DNA of 64,000 bases from Rhizobium ecuadorense (GTDB taxonomy: Bacteria > Pseudomonadota > Alphaproteobacteria > Rhizobiales > Rhizobiaceae). Below, piece by piece: positions 51,836 through 61,142 of this stretch. How positions within the stretch are numbered: the stretch's first letter is position 1; each line of letters opens with the position of its first letter. The notes beneath the pieces were generated by a model. It made no database searches. It saw only the letters and a program-made list of their open reading frames with translations, and was not told the origin of the DNA. The DNA lies in NCBI RefSeq assembly GCF_001187535.1, contig NZ_LFIO01001480.1, positions 1 through 64,000 of the forward strand. Direction: 5' to 3'. The translations under genes and the position numbers were made by a program.

Positions 51836-52477
51836 TCACCCCGGCCGGCGCACCGCGCGAATCTTGCCGCTGCCACCTCCACCGCAGAAGAAGCAGTCGC
51901 CGCCGTCGGATTCGAGGCCGGAGACGCCGGTGCCTTCGGGCATGTCGAGCCGCTCCAGCACCTCCCCTGTTTCGGGGTCGATGCGCCTGACGTCGCTGTC
52001 GTCGCCCTCCCAGGTGCCGTGCCAGAGCTGGCCGTCGACCCAGGTGACGCCTGTCACGACGCGGTTGGATTCGATGGTGCGCAGGATCGTGCCGCTTTCC
52101 GGGTCGATCTGATGGATCCTGCGGCCGCGGTGCTGGCCGACCCAGAGCGTGCCTTCGGCCCAGGCAAGGCCGGAATCGCCGCCATTGCCGGGCGCCGGAA
52201 TAGTGGAAAGGATACGGCCGGTCTTCGGATCGATCTTGTGAATGACATCCTCGGCGATCTGATAGAGAAACTCGCCGTCGAAAGCCGTCCCGGCATGCGA
52301 CGCGACCTCGATCGAGCGCACCACCTCGCCGCTTGCGGGATCGAGCGCGTTCAGTTTGTCGCCCGAGGCAAACCAGACATGCTCGCCGTCGAAGGTGACG
52401 CCGTTAACGCGCTCGGCGCCGGGAAAGGGTCCATATTCACGCAGGATATTCGCAGCCGATTTCTTCATCTTTTCCAT
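51836..52477 (-). CDS. Beta-propeller (Vgb/glutamine-cyclotransferase-like) protein
   Basis: This 213-residue protein is built from repeats of the form ...D-G-x-x-W...I-D-P-x-T/S-G-x..., for example GLAWAEGTLWVGQHRGRRIHQIDP and GVTWVDGQLWHGTWEGDDSDVRRIDP. This is typical of short propellers annotated as streptogramin lyase-like or glutaminyl cyclotransferase-like. There is no signal peptide. A start at 52477 follows the HTH gene stop by 35 bases; an in-frame ATG at 52468 is also possible. The function is not clear and enzymatic residues cannot be confirmed. Confidence 0.75.
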   Translation of the reverse strand: MEKMKKSAANILREYGPFPGAERVNGVTFDGEHVWFASGDKLNALDPASGEVVRSIEVASHAGTAFDGEFLYQIAEDVIHKIDPKTGRILSTIPAPGNGGDSGLAWAEGTLWVGQHRGRRIHQIDPESGTILRTIESNRVVTGVTWVDGQLWHGTWEGDDSDVRRIDPETGEVLERLDMPEGTGVSGLESDGGDCFFCGGGGSGKIRAVRRPG

Positions 52478-52512
52478 CCCTGTTACCCAGGCTCCTTTTA
52501 ACTCGTGCCATC

Positions 52513-53733
52513 CTAATCGCTCGGCAGCGGCCCGGGGAGTAACAAGATCGTCGGGAAACCAGGCAGCGGCGGGCTCATCCAGCGCCGTGCCCGCCCGCGC
52601 CCCAGCGATTGCACCTTGCCTTCTCCAGCCAGGGAATCCAGCGCCCGCTGTACTGTGCGCGGGCTGGCGGCAAGCGCGATCGCCAGCGCCGAACTCGACC
52701 ACGCCTCCCCGTCGGCCAGAAACGCGAGCACCGCCCCGTGAGGACCTTCCACGAGCGGCGCCAGCACGGCAATCTCTAGTGCACCGCGCGGCGAAAGCGC
52801 AAAGCCGCGCTTCGTCGCCGAAACTTCCGCCAGCCCGAGCAGTTCGGCGCGCAGCCGGCCGATCTCGACCCGCAGCCGGGCGCGATGCGATTCATCGGCG
52901 TGTTTGCCGCGGAAGGCGCGGGCAATCAGCGTGCCCCTTGCCACATCCCCCGGCCAGGCTTCGGCCAGCGTGCGGGCAAGCGCAAACAGCACCGGACGCG
53001 TCGCCAGCGAGACGGCGGAGCCCAGGTTCCACACCACATGACGGCAGGCATCGACGACGAGCGTGCCGGAGGAAAGCAGCGCTTCCACCTCGGCCAGCAG
53101 CAGCGGCCGTTCCTGGCCGCACGACATCAGCCGCGCCGCGGGAGTGTCGAGCACCAGGGCGGCGGCTTCGACCTCCGCCGTCAAAGCCGGGATATCGGCC
53201 GCGCGCGCCGCAAGCCCTGCCCTGTCGAGCGCCAATCGCGCCGCCGAAGTCCGCAGGCGCCGGACGGCGATGCCAGCCGCCACCAGTTCGTGGGCAGCCC
53301 GCAGGGCCGGCGGCAGCGGCGTCGGATCGAGTGCTGCGAGCGCGCGTTCAGCCTCGTCGAGGCGGCCGATCAGCACCAGCCGGCGGATCGTGACATTGCC
53401 CGCATGGGCGGCATTGACCCTGTCGCCATGCGCTTCCAGCACCCTGCGCGCAGATTCCAACGCCTTCGGCGGCCAGATGAGATCGCGCGAAACGAGCGCG
53501 ATCTCGGCCTCGGCGACCACGCAGCGCGCCCGCGCCACCGCCTCCCGCGGGCCAAAGGCGCGCGCCGCACTCTTCAAGAGCGCCTTGGCGCGGACGAGAT
53601 CGCCGAGCTGGGCCATCGCGATACCGCGCAGCGCCAGCGCCGGCGCATCGTCGCGCAACGCCACCCGCTTCAGCGCGCCGAGTGCATCGCCCGTCGCCAG
53701 CGCCCGTGCCGCGGCTGTGATCAGCGAGTCCAT
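52513..53733 (-). CDS. HTH protein with TPR-like body
   Basis: This 406-residue, alanine/arginine-rich protein has helical repeats in the N-terminal about 230 residues (e.g. LGDLVRAKALLKSAARAFGP) and a C-terminal winged helix (SSSALAIALAASPRTVQRALDSLAGEGKVQSLGRGRARRW). It is divergent from a DUF899 gene and upstream of the beta-propeller gene, so it may regulate either. GGGAT precedes the ATG. I do not recognise a named regulator family. Confidence 0.75.
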   Translation of the reverse strand: MDSLITAAARALATGDALGALKRVALRDDAPALALRGIAMAQLGDLVRAKALLKSAARAFGPREAVARARCVVAEAEIALVSRDLIWPPKALESARRVLEAHGDRVNAAHAGNVTIRRLVLIGRLDEAERALAALDPTPLPPALRAAHELVAAGIAVRRLRTSAARLALDRAGLAARAADIPALTAEVEAAALVLDTPAARLMSCGQERPLLLAEVEALLSSGTLVVDACRHVVWNLGSAVSLATRPVLFALARTLAEAWPGDVARGTLIARAFRGKHADESHRARLRVEIGRLRAELLGLAEVSATKRGFALSPRGALEIAVLAPLVEGPHGAVLAFLADGEAWSSSALAIALAASPRTVQRALDSLAGEGKVQSLGRGRARRWMSPPLPGFPTILLLPGPLPSD

Positions 53734-53852
53734 TCAAATCCCGTCACACTTGTCACTCCCGCCATTTCCCTGCCCGGCCGTAATCTGCGTGAGACCGGCA
53801 GGCAACCCTGCGCCGGATGCTACGACGACAGACAGGCAAAGGAGAAGACCCC

Positions 53853-54650
53853 ATGACGGCACAGTTGAACGCAACACGCCAGCAGTGGCTGGCAGCAAGG
53901 CTCGATCTGCTCGAGGAGGAAAAGGAGCTGACTAGGCAGAGCGACGCGCTGGCGTTGAAACGCCAGCAATTGCCGCGTGTCGGGATCGATAAGGAATACC
54001 GCTTCGACACCGAAGACGGCAACGTCTCGCTGAAAGACCTCTTCGGCGGACGTTCACAGCTTCTCGTCTATCACTTCATGTTCGGCCCCGATTATGCCGC
54101 CGGATGCCCGTCCTGCTCCTCGATCGCCGATGGTTTCAACGGCTTCTTCATCCATCTCGAAAACCACGATGTCGCCTTCTGGGCGGTGTCGCGCGCGCCG
54201 CTCGCGAAGCTTCAGGCTTTCAGGCGGCGCATGGGCTGGAGCTTCCCCTGGGCCTCGTCCTTCGGCAGCGATTTCAACGGCGATTTTAGCGTCTGGTTCA
54301 GCGCCGACGACCAGCGCCGAGGCGATATAGAATACAATTACCGGCGTGAGCCGCCCGCCTCCGAACCGCTCGCCGGCCAAATCGTGCAGCAATGGCAGCA
54401 GCCTGAAGGAGAAGGCCCGGTAGGCCAGATTGCCGCCATGACGGGCACCGATGTCATGACCTACACCCGTGACCGGCCCGGCGTCAGCGCCTTCGAACTC
54501 ATCGACGGCGCCGTCTATCATAGCTATTCCAGCTATGCCCGCGGGCTGGACGGGCTCTGGGGCATGTACCAATGGCTCGACCGGGCACCCAAGGGCCGCA
54601 ACGAAACCGGCATCTGGTGGCGCCATCACGACCGCTACGGCAAGGAGTAA
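53853..54650 (+). CDS. DUF899 thioredoxin-like protein
   Basis: This 265-residue DUF899-family protein has a thioredoxin-like core with GPDYAAGCPSCSSIADGF, where the CPSC pair resembles a redox motif, and a conserved C-terminus WWRHHDRYGK. AAAGGAG lies before the ATG at 53853. The biochemical role of the family is unknown. The next gene starts five bases after its stop and is probably co-transcribed. Confidence 0.88.
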   Translation: MTAQLNATRQQWLAARLDLLEEEKELTRQSDALALKRQQLPRVGIDKEYRFDTEDGNVSLKDLFGGRSQLLVYHFMFGPDYAAGCPSCSSIADGFNGFFIHLENHDVAFWAVSRAPLAKLQAFRRRMGWSFPWASSFGSDFNGDFSVWFSADDQRRGDIEYNYRREPPASEPLAGQIVQQWQQPEGEGPVGQIAAMTGTDVMTYTRDRPGVSAFELIDGAVYHSYSSYARGLDGLWGMYQWLDRAPKGRNETGIWWRHHDRYGKE

Positions 54651-54655
54651 CGGAG

Positions 54656-55012
54656 ATGCTGCTTTCCGCCCACACTCCCAAGAGAGGCGACGGCAATGCT
54701 TCTCTCAACGCCGCGGAATGGCTCTCACTGGTCGCCGCCGCAGACGGAACAGCCGTTAAGCCGAGCGGTCCTCGCCCAGGCGGCGGGATCGTCGCCCATG
54801 CTGCGGACTGGCTATCACTCGCCGCCGCCCCAACCTTCGCGCTCATGGCGCTGCTGACGGCCGCCACCGGCAGCGCCGACATGATCTGCACCACGACGCA
54901 GAATGCCTTCCCGATCGGCGGAATGCTGGTGATGTACCTGTTGATGAGCAGCTTCCACCTGACGCCCTGGCTGCGTCTCGCCGCCGGCCGGCGAGGCTCG
55001 AACCGGAGGTGA
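54656..55012 (+). CDS. Small membrane protein with internal duplication
   Basis: This 118-residue protein has two hydrophobic C-terminal segments (APTFALMALLTAATGSA and GGMLVMYLLMSSFHLTPWL). The N-terminal part contains two similar units, NAAEWLSLVAA and HAADWLSLAAA, about 30 residues apart, as if a short segment had duplicated. It follows the DUF899 gene by five bases. No family recognised. Confidence 0.65.
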   Translation: MLLSAHTPKRGDGNASLNAAEWLSLVAAADGTAVKPSGPRPGGGIVAHAADWLSLAAAPTFALMALLTAATGSADMICTTTQNAFPIGGMLVMYLLMSSFHLTPWLRLAAGRRGSNRR

Positions 55013-55037
55013 TGGTGCCGGCGCCGCGACATCTCTC

Positions 55038-55084
55038 CTCCGTCATTCCTGTCTGGCTTCGACCCGAGGACAGGAATGACGGAG
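55038..55084. repeat. Family C short inverted repeat
   Basis: CTCCGTCATTCCTGTC (55038-55053) pairs perfectly over 16 bases with GACAGGAATGACGGAG (55069-55084) around a 15-base loop. It lies between convergent genes and shares the CATTCCTGT core with the 28.4-kb cloverleaf. Confidence 0.7.
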
Positions 55085-55200
55085 ATCGGGTGCGTTTTCG
55101 CCAAACCTTCTTCTGGCGGGCCAGGGCGGCGATCGATTCCTCGTTCCGTACTGCTCCACTCCGCCGTCTCTGGCTCACCACCTTTACCGACGCGCCGCAT

Positions 55201-55842
55201 TCAGGCCTTCACCTCGATAAAGTCGATCGGCCCGCCGGCAACGTCATCGTCGAACACCGCGCATGATAGCTTGCCGCCGAAGACGCAGCCGCTATCGATG
55301 TTGGTGCGGTTTCCTGTCGTCACCGGATTGGACAGTGAAGGCGTATGGCCGTGGACCAGATGTTTGCCCCAATAATCGCCGGTCTCACCGGGAGGAAACC
55401 GTAGCCAGAGAAGATCGCGCTTGGTCTGCCGTTGCAGCGGAAATTCCGGAACAACGCCGGCATGGACAAAGATGCGATATCGATCCACATGCATGAGGGG
55501 ACGATCGTCAGCCCATTGCAAATGCTGAGGCAGAACCCTGCCATCATAGGACATTTCGGTTTCAAGTCCGCCGTTGCTGATCCACACGTCTCTGCTGTCG
55601 CTGTCGGCATAGGCGGCAACCATCATGTCCTCATGATTGCCTTTGAGGCAGATCCATCGCCACCGGTCGGACGTGCCTGCAATGACACAGTCGAGGACAC
55701 TTTTGCTGTCCGGCCCGCGATCGATATAGTCGCCAAGGAAGACGATCGTGCCTTCGGACGCATAAGCCTCGATACGATCGATCATCCTATTCAGTGGATC
55801 GATACAGCCGTGGATATCACCGATGGCGAACGTGTAGCGCAT
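55201..55842 (-). CDS. PPP-family metallophosphatase
   Basis: This 213-residue calcineurin-like phosphatase has the full motif set GDIHGC, GDYIDRGPDS, GNHEDM, HAGVVPEF and HGHTPS, which bind two metals. It is similar in size to PrpA/PrpB-type bacterial serine/threonine phosphatases and to ApaH-like enzymes. It lies 184 bases downstream of the ADP-ribosylglycohydrolase gene on the same strand; both reverse covalent modifications. Substrate unknown. Confidence 0.9.
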   Translation of the reverse strand: MRYTFAIGDIHGCIDPLNRMIDRIEAYASEGTIVFLGDYIDRGPDSKSVLDCVIAGTSDRWRWICLKGNHEDMMVAAYADSDSRDVWISNGGLETEMSYDGRVLPQHLQWADDRPLMHVDRYRIFVHAGVVPEFPLQRQTKRDLLWLRFPPGETGDYWGKHLVHGHTPSLSNPVTTGNRTNIDSGCVFGGKLSCAVFDDDVAGGPIDFIEVKA

Positions 55843-56025
55843 GCTTCATTTTTAGAACCTGTTGGGAGCCAGGTGAAGTCCGTATCGCCGCGGCGGATCT
55901 GAATACTGCCGACAGAAAATCCGACTCATTTCCTGGCACTTACGGCGATTGCCTCGCCTTTGGCTTGAGTTCACATATTGATCGCCGCATCGGCCATGCC
56001 AAATCCGCGGATGGGTACGGCATTG

Positions 56026-56979
56026 TTAACCAGCCTTCTTCAACAACTGGCTGGCCAGCTCGATGCAGTCAACCGGCCAATATAGTTCAGGCCTTGGATG
56101 CATGACCTTTGGGTTTCCCTCGTGTGGTCGGCAGGAAAGTATCGTTTCACGCCATTGGCTGGGAATTGCGCACTCCCCATGAATCGCACCGAGCAGCGCT
56201 CCGGCAATCGCCGCGTTCGTATCCGTATCGCCACCGTTTGAGACGGTGCTCACGACGCCGTCTTCCAAGGAATTCGAATGCAGCAATTGAAAAATGGCAT
56301 TCTGAAATGCGATCAGGACCCAGCCTTGTTGATTCACGAAGTCCTTTGGCGGTTCCTTTTCGGCGGCGGTGATTGCATCACGAATGCTGGGATCGACACC
56401 AAGCTCATCGGACCATTTTCTGACCGCCTGATAAACATCTCGAGGCGTCGGGCCTTCGGCAATCGAGTAGGATAGCGCGCGAGTAAAGAGATTGTTGATC
56501 TGCCGGCACACAGGGTTCGGATGTGTGATGATGGCGTCCTGTTCCGCCCACAACCCGACCTGTTCGGTTGAAAACTGAGATCCAAAAATGCCGAGAGGTG
56601 ACACACGCATGAGCGCACCGTTGGCTTGGCTTTGGTGATCAGGCTCGTAACGAATTCCATTGTACACCGTCCGGCCAATGTCGAAAGGCTTGGATGCCAG
56701 CCAGTCTTCATAGGCCCGTCGGGCAGCGTCCTGAACATATATTCCTTCTGCGACGATCGATCTGGCCAAAGCCAGCGCCATCTCGGAGTCATCGGTTGGT
56801 TGACCGGCAATGGTGTTCCAAGCGCCACCATCATGAATTTCGCGAACGCCATGGGGATATTTTTGGCGTATTTCTTGAGGCGTCTGAAATTCCACCAGCG
56901 AGCCAAGTGCATCCCCTGCCAGTTGACCGAGAATACACCCGATTGCCCGGGACACCGTTGTATTATTTATGATTCTCAT
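56026..56979 (-). CDS. ADP-ribosylglycohydrolase (DraG/ARH family)
   Basis: This 317-residue protein has the conserved metal-binding patterns GQLAGDALGSLVEF, TDDSEMALALARS and NGGDTDTNAAIAGALLGAIHG of ADP-ribosylglycohydrolases, which remove ADP-ribose from proteins or small molecules. AGAGG precedes the ATG at 56979. No DraT or nitrogenase genes are nearby, so a nitrogen-fixation role is not suggested. The base composition looks less GC-rich than the neighbours, hinting at separate origin. The gap 56980-57208 shows nothing I can name. Confidence 0.88.
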   Translation of the reverse strand: MRIINNTTVSRAIGCILGQLAGDALGSLVEFQTPQEIRQKYPHGVREIHDGGAWNTIAGQPTDDSEMALALARSIVAEGIYVQDAARRAYEDWLASKPFDIGRTVYNGIRYEPDHQSQANGALMRVSPLGIFGSQFSTEQVGLWAEQDAIITHPNPVCRQINNLFTRALSYSIAEGPTPRDVYQAVRKWSDELGVDPSIRDAITAAEKEPPKDFVNQQGWVLIAFQNAIFQLLHSNSLEDGVVSTVSNGGDTDTNAAIAGALLGAIHGECAIPSQWRETILSCRPHEGNPKVMHPRPELYWPVDCIELASQLLKKAG

Positions 56980-57208
56980 GCAGCCTCTGGCAAATAGTGA
57001 AGCGCGTTGATGCAATCGCGCTGTGATGCGAGTGGCGCAACCCGCTAAGCAACGATACTAATCCGCGCAGGTTTCCGCTAGTCGTTGCGATGTTCGAGCG
57101 ACCGCAATCGGCCCAAAACAAAAGCCCTCATCCCCGACTGTCTTCAAGGCCGGAATTGTGTCATGACCCATCGACCACAGGCACAACAGCTCAAGGTGCG
57201 GCATCGGC

Positions 57209-58231
57209 ATGAAGAAGATCGGTTTCCTCTCGTTCGGGCATTGGACGCCCTCGCCGCAATCGCAGACGCGCTCGGCGGGTGATGCGCTGCTGCAATCGAT
57301 CGACCTTGCCGTCGCAGCCGAAGAGCTCGGTGCGGATGGCGCGTATTTTCGGGTGCATCATTTTGCCCGCCAACTCGCCGCGCCCTTCCCGCTGCTATCA
57401 GCCGTCGGCGCGAGAACCAGCCGGATCGAGATCGGCACCGCTGTTATCGACATGCGCTACGAAAACCCGCTCTACATCGCCGAGGATGCGGGTGCCGCCG
57501 ATCTCATCGCCGGCGGCCGGCTGCAGCTCGGCATCAGCCGCGGCTCGCCCGAGCAGGTGATCGATGGCTGGCGCCATTTCGGCTATGCGCCGCCCGAAGG
57601 CCAGAGCGAGGCTGACATGGCCCGCCACCACGCCGAAGTATTCCTCGAAGTGCTGCGCGGCGAAGGTTTTGCCAAGCCCAACCCGCGGCCGATGTTTCCG
57701 AACCCGCCGGGCCTCCTGCGCCTCGAACCGCATTCGGAGGGGCTGCGCGAGCGGATCTGGTGGGGCGCAAGCTCCAACGCCACCGCCGTCTGGGCGGCCA
57801 AGCTCGGCATGAACCTGCAGAGCTCAACGCTGAAGGACGACGAAACGGGAGAGCCGTTTCACGTCCAGCAGGCTGACCAGATCCGCGCCTACCGCGAGGC
57901 CTGGAAGGCGGCCGGTCACACGCGCCAGCCACGCGTCTCCGTCAGCCGCAGCATCTTCGCGCTGGTCGACGACCGCGATCGCGCCTATTTCGGCTACGGC
58001 AACGACGAGGACGACAAGATCGGTTTCCTCGACGAGAAGACCCGGGCGATCTTCGGCCGCAGCTATGCCGCCGAACCCGACGTCCTGATCCGGCAGCTCG
58101 CCGAGGACCAGGCGATCGCCGAGGCCGACACGCTGCTGCTTACCGTCCCCAACCAGCTCGGCGTCGCCTACAACGCCCATGTCATCGAAGCGATCCTGAC
58201 CCACGTCGCCCCGGCGCTCGGCTGGCGCTGA
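57209..58231 (+). CDS. Luciferase-like flavin monooxygenase (LLM)
   Basis: This 340-residue TIM-barrel protein of the bacterial-luciferase superfamily has GADGAYFRVHHFARQLAAPF at strand 2, ARTSRIEIGTAVID, and DLIAGGRLQLGISRGSPEQVI. This pattern is shared with FMN-dependent monooxygenases of the LLM group. It would use reduced FMN to oxidise an unknown organic compound. AAGGTG lies before the ATG. It is convergent with the AraC gene, 12 bases apart. Confidence 0.9.
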   Translation: MKKIGFLSFGHWTPSPQSQTRSAGDALLQSIDLAVAAEELGADGAYFRVHHFARQLAAPFPLLSAVGARTSRIEIGTAVIDMRYENPLYIAEDAGAADLIAGGRLQLGISRGSPEQVIDGWRHFGYAPPEGQSEADMARHHAEVFLEVLRGEGFAKPNPRPMFPNPPGLLRLEPHSEGLRERIWWGASSNATAVWAAKLGMNLQSSTLKDDETGEPFHVQQADQIRAYREAWKAAGHTRQPRVSVSRSIFALVDDRDRAYFGYGNDEDDKIGFLDEKTRAIFGRSYAAEPDVLIRQLAEDQAIAEADTLLLTVPNQLGVAYNAHVIEAILTHVAPALGWR

Positions 58232-58243
58232 CACCTGCCATTT

Positions 58244-59068
58244 TCAACCCCGCAGATATCGCGCACGGAATTCGCGGGGACTGCAGCCTTCGCGTTCGTG
58301 AAAGATGCGTGAAAAATAAAATGGATCATCCAGGCCGATCATGGCGGCAACCGTTTCGATCTTTTCGTCGGTGGTTGCCAGCAGCTGTTTGGCATGATCC
58401 ATGCGCACCCGAAGCTGAAATGCCTTGGGAGGCAATCCGGTTTCAAGCGTGAACCGCCGGCGCAGCGTGGCCGGCGACATGCCGTGCTCGGCGGCGAAGG
58501 CAGCAAGATCGAGCGGCTGCATCGCCCGCCGCCGTAGCGTTTCGACGATGTCGGCCATATCAGCCCCTGCCTGGCGCCGATCGACTGCATCGATTGCCTG
58601 TCTGGCGGCTGCGATGACGATCTGATGCAGCATCAGTGCCGCCGACGCCTGCCCAAGATTGGTATCGTCAAGCAGATCGGCATGAAGCTTGCCGAAGAGC
58701 CGCGCCAACTCATCGAGATGATGCAGGGGCACGACCGGATGGTGCTCGGCAATGATCCTCAGCCTGACGAAGTCCCGCGGGAAGGATCCTTCGAAAAGCG
58801 CCCAGCGCTCGTCCCAGCCGCCTTCGTCGGGAGCGTAGGAATGCGCGCGGTTGGGAAACAGCCAGAACAGCGCAGGTCCGGTCAGGCTGAGGCGGCCGCT
58901 GGCGGCGGTTTCCAGCCAGCCCTGCCCGCGCTCCACCAGCACGACGGCGAAACTCGGAAGTTTTCGCTCGGTCACCGCATGGCGGGCATGCTGCCTGCCG
59001 CTGCCGGTGACCGCCAGTCCGCCGGCCGCGCCAAGCGGCGTTCTATAAATGGCCTCGGCGTTTTTCAT
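58244..59068 (-). CDS. AraC-family regulator divergent from PhyH dioxygenase
   Basis: This 274-residue regulator has an N-terminal cupin-like sensing domain and a C-terminal double HTH (LDLAAFAAEHGMSPATLRRRFTLETGLPPKAFQLRVRMDHAKQLL ... IGLDDPFYFSRIFHEREGCSPREFR). It is divergent from the dioxygenase gene 97 bases away, which it probably activates. Ligand unknown, possibly a substrate of that enzyme. Confidence 0.92.
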   Translation of the reverse strand: MKNAEAIYRTPLGAAGGLAVTGSGRQHARHAVTERKLPSFAVVLVERGQGWLETAASGRLSLTGPALFWLFPNRAHSYAPDEGGWDERWALFEGSFPRDFVRLRIIAEHHPVVPLHHLDELARLFGKLHADLLDDTNLGQASAALMLHQIVIAAARQAIDAVDRRQAGADMADIVETLRRRAMQPLDLAAFAAEHGMSPATLRRRFTLETGLPPKAFQLRVRMDHAKQLLATTDEKIETVAAMIGLDDPFYFSRIFHEREGCSPREFRARYLRG

Positions 59069-59165
59069 GATGAGCGAAAAGTCCAGCTATGAATTTCCTC
59101 CATGTCGGTTATCCCTGCAGATCAGCTAATTGATGGCAAATCAATTCAAGCTGGGGAAGGCTGAA

Positions 59166-60089
59166 ATGTCGATTGCCGCCAAAACCATGCAGACCCGAAC
59201 ACCGGAATTTCCTCTTGCCGCCCACGGCAAAAGCTTGCCGGCGGAACGGACGGGCTGGCTCACACCGACCGACCCCGCCATCGGTATCGACGCCATCCGC
59301 CGCCGTTACCAGAACGATGGCTATGTCTGGCTGAAAGGTCTTCTGCCTTGGGCCGACATCATCGACTTCCGCGGCTGGGTGTTCGAACGCCTCGCGGTGA
59401 CAGGACTGGTCGAGCCCGGCAGCGATTTTTCGCAAGGGATCGCCTCGGCCACCGACGTCGACTGGAGCCTGGCGAACCGGCTCCTGATGTCGCTTGTCCG
59501 CTCCGCCGCCTATGAAGGCTTTTGCGCGCAACCACCGCTCACCCGCTTCATGGACGAATTTCTGCAGGGCATCTCCTACCTGCACAAGCGCAAGATCATG
59601 CGTTTCACTCAGCCCGGTTCGCCGACTGCCACCCCCGCCCACTACGATCTCGTCTATCTCCGCGGCGGCACCAGCCGCCTGGTGACTGCCTGGATCCCGA
59701 TCGGCGATATCCCCTCGGAGATGGGCGGCCTGGTCTACCTCGAAGGCTCGCACGCACTTGGAGTCAAGATGGAGGCCGAGTTCCACGCCGCTAGCGGCGA
59801 TCTTTCGCCTGAAGAGCGGATCAGCGCCTATAACAGCCACATGACGGAAGGCGGCTGGGTCTCGAAGGATCTCCCGGATATGGCGGAGCGCTTCGACACC
59901 CGCTGGCTCGCCGCCGATTATGAGGCCGGTGACGTCGTGCTCCACTCACCTTACATGATCCACGCCTCGACCACCAACCAGGATCGCGGCCGAAGGCTGC
60001 GCCTCTCGACCGACATCAGATATCAGAATGTCGACGACGAGATCGACGCCCGATGGAACAACCATTGGAGCCTCGGCGATATGCTGTAG
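59166..60089 (+). CDS. PhyH-family 2-oxoglutarate dioxygenase
   Basis: This 307-residue phytanoyl-CoA-dioxygenase-like protein has the iron ligands HYD in PAHYDLVYLRGG and the distal His in YMIHASTTN, with the 2-oxoglutarate-binding Arg in RRLRLSTDIRYQ. GGAAGG lies before the ATG at 59166; an in-frame ATG at 59133 is an alternative. It hydroxylates an unidentified small molecule. The neighbouring AraC regulator suggests specific induction. Confidence 0.87.
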   Translation: MSIAAKTMQTRTPEFPLAAHGKSLPAERTGWLTPTDPAIGIDAIRRRYQNDGYVWLKGLLPWADIIDFRGWVFERLAVTGLVEPGSDFSQGIASATDVDWSLANRLLMSLVRSAAYEGFCAQPPLTRFMDEFLQGISYLHKRKIMRFTQPGSPTATPAHYDLVYLRGGTSRLVTAWIPIGDIPSEMGGLVYLEGSHALGVKMEAEFHAASGDLSPEERISAYNSHMTEGGWVSKDLPDMAERFDTRWLAADYEAGDVVLHSPYMIHASTTNQDRGRRLRLSTDIRYQNVDDEIDARWNNHWSLGDML

Positions 60090-60218
60090 CCCCGTTCCAA
60101 CGCCTCAATTGCGAAGTGTCGGGACCTTACAGGCGTCGTGAGCGTTGATGGTCCGAGCCTTGAATCGGTTGCATGACTGACCGACTTATGGCTGGGACCG
60201 AACCGCTCGAGTTGCCTG

Positions 60219-61142
60219 ATGCCGCGCACGAACCTGAACGATATCCTGATCTTCATGGCCGTCGTCGATGCCGGAAGCTTTATTGCCGGCGGCCAGGCCA
60301 TGGGCCTGTCCCGCTCGGCGGCGGGAAAGGCGGTCATCCGCCTGGAAGAGCGGCTCGCCGCGCGTCTGCTCAACCGCACGACGAGAACGCTAAGCCTGAC
60401 CGATGAAGGGCGGGTCTTTTACGAGCACGGCCTGCAGATTCTCGCATCGGTCGACGAGGCGGAAGCGAGCGTGGGAGGCCAGAGCGGCATGCCGCGCGGC
60501 GTTCTCAGGCTCACCCTACCCGATGCCTTCGGACGGCTCGTCATATTGCCTCTGCTGGAAAAATACCTTCGGACCTGGCCCGACATCCAGGTGGAGATGA
60601 GCTTCACCGATCGTCTCGCCGACATCATCGAGGAAGGCTTCGATCTGGCGATCCGAATCGGCGCAACTGCGTCGGACTCCCGGCTGGTCTCGCATGTGAT
60701 CGCCACCTACAGGACGCGCCTCTGCGCCTCGCCCTCCTATCTCGCCGCGCGCGGCGAGCCACGCGATATCGACGATCTCGCAGCCCACGACTGCCTGATT
60801 TTCACCAGCCGCAACCAGAGGCAGGGCTGGCGTTTTCGCGGCAAGGGCAGTTCCTGGATCAAGGCGCAGGGGCGCAGCCGCCTGAGGCTCGATAGCGGCG
60901 AGGCGATCCGCGACGCTGCCCGGGCGGGATTGGGCATCGCGCTCCTGCCCGATTTCCTCATCGCCGGCGATCTCGCCGCCGGGCATCTTCGGCAGGTCCT
61001 GCCCGAACTGGAAGCCGATGACACAAAGATCGTCACGCTTTATCCCGACAAGCGCCTGCTGGAACCGCGCATCCACCGTTTTATCGATCTGTTGGTCGAG
61101 GCGCTGGGGCAAGAGAGAGCGGGCGCGCGCTCATCGCCTTGA
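60219..61142 (+). CDS. LysR-family regulator
   Basis: This 307-residue LysR regulator has the N-terminal HTH (LNDILIFMAVVDAGSFIAGGQAMGLSRSAAGKAVIRLEERLAARLL) and a C-terminal effector domain of the CrgA-like type (DLAIRIGATASDSRLVSHVIA). It has no clear target nearby; the upstream PhyH gene is on the same strand 129 bases away. Its end overlaps the convergent MFS gene by 12 bases. Confidence 0.9.
   Translation: MPRTNLNDILIFMAVVDAGSFIAGGQAMGLSRSAAGKAVIRLEERLAARLLNRTTRTLSLTDEGRVFYEHGLQILASVDEAEASVGGQSGMPRGVLRLTLPDAFGRLVILPLLEKYLRTWPDIQVEMSFTDRLADIIEEGFDLAIRIGATASDSRLVSHVIATYRTRLCASPSYLAARGEPRDIDDLAAHDCLIFTSRNQRQGWRFRGKGSSWIKAQGRSRLRLDSGEAIRDAARAGLGIALLPDFLIAGDLAAGHLRQVLPELEADDTKIVTLYPDKRLLEPRIHRFIDLLVEALGQERAGARSSP

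Noticed and set aside
56026..56979. DraG of nitrogenase regulation
   Set aside because: The fold matches, but no draT, nif or related genes lie nearby, so a nitrogenase-specific role is not supported.
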